This document shows positions 61,822 to 64,000 of a stretch of DNA of 64,000 nucleotides, piece after piece. The position numbers and the translations under genes are program-made. Origin of the DNA: Massilia sp. WG5 (lineage in GTDB: Bacteria; Pseudomonadota; Gammaproteobacteria; Burkholderiales; Burkholderiaceae_D); contig NZ_CP012640.2 in the NCBI RefSeq assembly GCF_001412595.2, positions 3,844,001 through 3,908,000 on the forward strand, written 5' to 3'. How positions within the stretch are numbered: position 1 is the first letter of the stretch; each line of letters starts with the position of its first letter. The notes below the pieces were generated by a model. The model worked only from the letters and a program-made list of their open reading frames with translations, did not search any database and was not told the DNA's origin.

Positions 61822-63440
61822 GCTATAAAGGCCATTTGACCGTGAAATCCTTCGTTGCATATTTCGCCGCCTTCGCTTCCCTGTGTGCGGCCAGCGCGGC
61901 CGGCGCACAGGTGAGCTACCAGAACCCCGTGCTGCCCGGTTTCTATTCCGACCCCAGCGTCTGCCGGGTCGGCAGCGACTACTACATGGTGCACAGCAGC
62001 TTCGGCTACTTCCCCGGCGTGCCTATCTTCCATAGCAAGAACCTGGTGAACTGGGAACAGATCGGCCATGTGCTGACCCGCCCCAGCCAGGTGCCGCTGC
62101 AGAAGGCCGGCGTCACGCTCGGCATCTTCGCGCCGACGCTGCGTTGCCACGCCGGCGTGTACTACATGATCACGACCAACATCACGGACAAGGGCACGTT
62201 CTACGTGACCGCGACCGATCCGCGCGGACCCTGGTCCGATCCGGTATGGGTCGACATGCCCGGCATCGACCCGAGCCTGTTTTTCGATGACGATGGCAAG
62301 GTGTGGGTGACCTCGACCGTGAACTGGGGCCCGAACATCCACGAGGGCATCCACCTGGCGCAGATCGATATCCGCACCGGCAAGCTGCTCGGCGCACCGA
62401 AGAACGTCTGGGCCGGTACCGGTGGCCGCTATCCCGAGGGGCCGCACCTGTACAAGAAGGACGGCTGGTACTACCTGATGATCGCGGAGGGCGGCACCCA
62501 GTTCGGCCACAAGGAAACCATCGCCAGGAGCCGCCGCATCGACGGCCCGTATACCGGCGACCCGGCCAATCCGATCATGACGCATGCCGACATGAATGCC
62601 GAAACCAGCGAGATCCAGGGGCTGGGGCACGGCGACCTGGTGCAGACCCAGGATGGCGCCTGGTTCATGGTGGCGCACGCTTTCCGCCAGCACCACGACC
62701 ACCAGATCCTCGGCCGCGAAACCTTCCTGGCACCGGTGCAATGGGACAGGAACGCCTGGCCGGTGGTGAACGGCGACGGCACGGTGAGCGAAAGGATGCA
62801 GGCGGCTTCGCTGCCGGGGCCCGTGGCGAAGCAGGACCTGGGGCAAAAAGCCGACTTCGGCGCGGCGCCGCTTGGCCTCGAATGGAACTACCTGCACAAC
62901 CCGCGCACCGACCGCTATACGCTGGCCGAGCGGCCCGGCTACCTGCGCCTGCATGGCACGGCCGCCACGCTGGGGGATGTCGACGGCGTGACGTTCGTCG
63001 GGCGGCGCCAGCAGCACTTCGGCTTCGAGGCCGGCACGGCGCTCGACTATACCCCCAAGGCCGAAGGCGAAGAAGCCGGCCTGACCCTGTTCAAGGACGA
63101 CCAGCACCACTATGTGCTGGCCGTGATGCGCCGGGGGCAGGAACGGGTCGCGGTCCTGCGCATCCGCCTCGGGCTGATCGCGTCCGACCTGCGCAGCGTC
63201 GCGCTGGCGCCGGGACCGGTCACCCTGCGCGCCAGCGGCACCGCTGACCGCTACGCCTTCTCGATCCGCCAGGGCGAGGGCGCATGGACCAGCATGGGCG
63301 AACTGGACACCCGTTACCTCAGTTCCGTCACCGCCGGCGGATTCACCGGCGTCTACATCGGCCTGTACGCCAGCGGCAACGGCAAGCCTGCCACCGCGCC
63401 GGCCGACTTCGACTGGTTCTCCTACCAGCCTAATCCCTGA
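61818..63440 (+). CDS. Exported GH43 glycosidase (beta-xylosidase/arabinofuranosidase type)
   Basis: 540 residues from GTG 61818, which overlaps the GH1 stop (GTGA); TTG 61836 or GTG 61842 would give a tighter signal peptide (SFVAYFAAFASLCAASAAGA). The five-blade propeller shows the base Asp in GFYSDPSVCR, the Asp in GIDPSLFFDDDG and the acid Glu in GRYPEGPHLYK. A concanavalin-like C-terminal domain (about 350-540) is typical of the beta-xylosidase/arabinofuranosidase subgroup. It would release xylose or arabinose. It meets the Rieske gene tail to tail with an 11-bp overlap. Confidence 0.88.
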   Translation: MSYKGHLTVKSFVAYFAAFASLCAASAAGAQVSYQNPVLPGFYSDPSVCRVGSDYYMVHSSFGYFPGVPIFHSKNLVNWEQIGHVLTRPSQVPLQKAGVTLGIFAPTLRCHAGVYYMITTNITDKGTFYVTATDPRGPWSDPVWVDMPGIDPSLFFDDDGKVWVTSTVNWGPNIHEGIHLAQIDIRTGKLLGAPKNVWAGTGGRYPEGPHLYKKDGWYYLMIAEGGTQFGHKETIARSRRIDGPYTGDPANPIMTHADMNAETSEIQGLGHGDLVQTQDGAWFMVAHAFRQHHDHQILGRETFLAPVQWDRNAWPVVNGDGTVSERMQAASLPGPVAKQDLGQKADFGAAPLGLEWNYLHNPRTDRYTLAERPGYLRLHGTAATLGDVDGVTFVGRRQQHFGFEAGTALDYTPKAEGEEAGLTLFKDDQHHYVLAVMRRGQERVAVLRIRLGLIASDLRSVALAPGPVTLRASGTADRYAFSIRQGEGAWTSMGELDTRYLSSVTAGGFTGVYIGLYASGNGKPATAPADFDWFSYQPNP

Positions 63441-64000
63441 GACAGGCCTGCTCCTCGGCGATCAATTTGTCGAGTACCCGGCGGGCCTTGATCGCACCGG
63501 CGTCGGTTGCGAGCAGGACCGGATGCATCGCCCAGAAATCGCGCGCGCCGATCGCCGCTTGCTGGGCCTCGAGCATCGGCAGGTCTTCCTGCTCGAAAGG
63601 CTGTCTGCCGCCGGCGACGATGCTTTCGACGATCGCCTCGGCCTGCGGACCGGCCGAGCGGGCCATCGTGGTCGCATACCAGTAATGCGTCGAACTGTCG
63701 GTTTCGGGGCTGAACAGGTGAGGGAACATCGGTGCTTCAGGATTGTGTTCGCGCGGCTTGCCGCTTGGGGTGGCGCCGGCGTCGAGCAGCATGCATGCCG
63801 GTGGATTCCAGCGGACGTCGAACCAGCGGTCGACCGCGATACCTTGCGGTAGTCCCATGGCGTCGTAGAGGAAGGGCGACATCCGGTCATTGCGCGTGCT
63901 GCGGTAGATCGTGACCTGCTTGCCCTGCTGCTCGACCCTGGTGAGGGCCTGCTTGACGCCGGGGCTCCCCAGCGTGCCCGGATGCAGGAACTCGATGTGG
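63430..64000 (-). CDS. Rieske aromatic oxygenase, C-terminal part (VanA-like)
   Basis: The right edge cuts the gene; 189 C-terminal residues are visible. HIEFLHPGTLGS carries the catalytic-domain histidine pattern of Rieske mononuclear-iron oxygenases, and LFSPETDSSTHYWYAT and DLPMLEAQQAAI match the end of vanillate O-demethylase-type subunits. The Rieske cluster and N-terminus lie outside. Such enzymes demethylate or hydroxylate aromatic acids, in keeping with an aromatic aglycone. Substrate unknown. Confidence 0.85.
   Translation of the reverse strand, partial: HIEFLHPGTLGSPGVKQALTRVEQQGKQVTIYRSTRNDRMSPFLYDAMGLPQGIAVDRWFDVRWNPPACMLLDAGATPSGKPREHNPEAPMFPHLFSPETDSSTHYWYATTMARSAGPQAEAIVESIVAGGRQPFEQEDLPMLEAQQAAIGARDFWAMHPVLLATDAGAIKARRVLDKLIAEEQACLRD

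Overview
The window is high-GC DNA (about 70% where I counted by hand) with betaproteobacterial gene content: an OmpC-type porin, AAHS-type transporters, several LysR regulators, TonB-dependent receptors without SusD partners, and Tat-exported enzymes. I infer an Oxalobacteraceae soil or plant-associated bacterium (Massilia, Duganella or Herbaspirillum relatives). There is no rRNA or tRNA to fix this. I saw no RNA genes, CRISPR arrays, intact insertion sequences or origins.

Layout. Positions 1-5218 hold housekeeping or unrelated genes: an HD-type protein fragment, a GNAT acetyltransferase, a DUF3857/transglutaminase protein, a patatin-like lipase, ychF and a tiny membrane protein. Positions 5231-13648 are a divergently regulated aromatic catabolic cluster: LysR, then MFS transporter, HbpS-like protein, amidohydrolase, extradiol (VOC) dioxygenase, FAH-family hydrolase, FAD monooxygenase and porin. 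Its composition recalls the Herbaspirillum naringenin (fde) genes. Positions 13667-24339 (minus strand) form one operon: TonB receptor, GH106 alpha-L-rhamnosidase, nucleoside-hydrolase-fold protein, vSGLT-like Na+/galactose symporter, galT, galK. Positions 24592-34117 carry an MFS transporter and GH1 enzyme, an amidohydrolase and alpha/beta hydrolase pair, a NodD-like LysR regulator and a GH2 enzyme. A decayed MFS gene follows. Positions 34794-45366 are a complete Rhizobium-type rhamnose locus: rhaK, rhaQ, rhaP, rhaT, rhaS, rhaR on the minus strand, and rhaD, rhaI divergently. Positions 45551-51989 are a TetR-linked unit: luciferase-like monooxygenase, cytoplasmic GH3, FMN reductase, TetR, MFS and a small membrane protein. 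Positions 52008-63440 contain a SnoaL-like protein, a ThuA fragment, a small membrane protein with a second NodD-like LysR, a second GH106 on the opposite strand, and a TonB receptor-GH1-GH43 operon. A Rieske oxygenase is cut by the right edge.

The main result is a shared promoter architecture. A 13-bp dyad, GATAG-N3-(C/G)TATC or a close variant, occurs upstream of nearly every glycoside-uptake transcription unit between 24 and 58 kb. In each case a -10-like hexamer begins 47-49 bp downstream of the first base of the dyad. I find eight such units: both TonB receptor operons, the MFS-GH1 operon, the amidohydrolase pair, GH2, the second GH106, the small-protein/LysR unit, and one orphan copy. 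This is a typical position for a LysR-family recognition site, and two regulators with NodD/NahR-like sequence sit inside the set.

My working model is a utilisation island for rhamnosylated plant glycosides, probably flavonoid or other phenolic glycosides. TonB receptors take the compound across the outer membrane; GH106, GH1, GH2 and GH43 trim the sugars; rhamnose and galactose are imported and catabolised; and oxygenases attack the aromatic part. Rhamnogalacturonan or arabinogalactan side chains are the main alternative. The absence of any polysaccharide lyase or endo-acting enzyme in view favours small glycosides. All enzyme specificities are inferred from sequence families recognised by eye.
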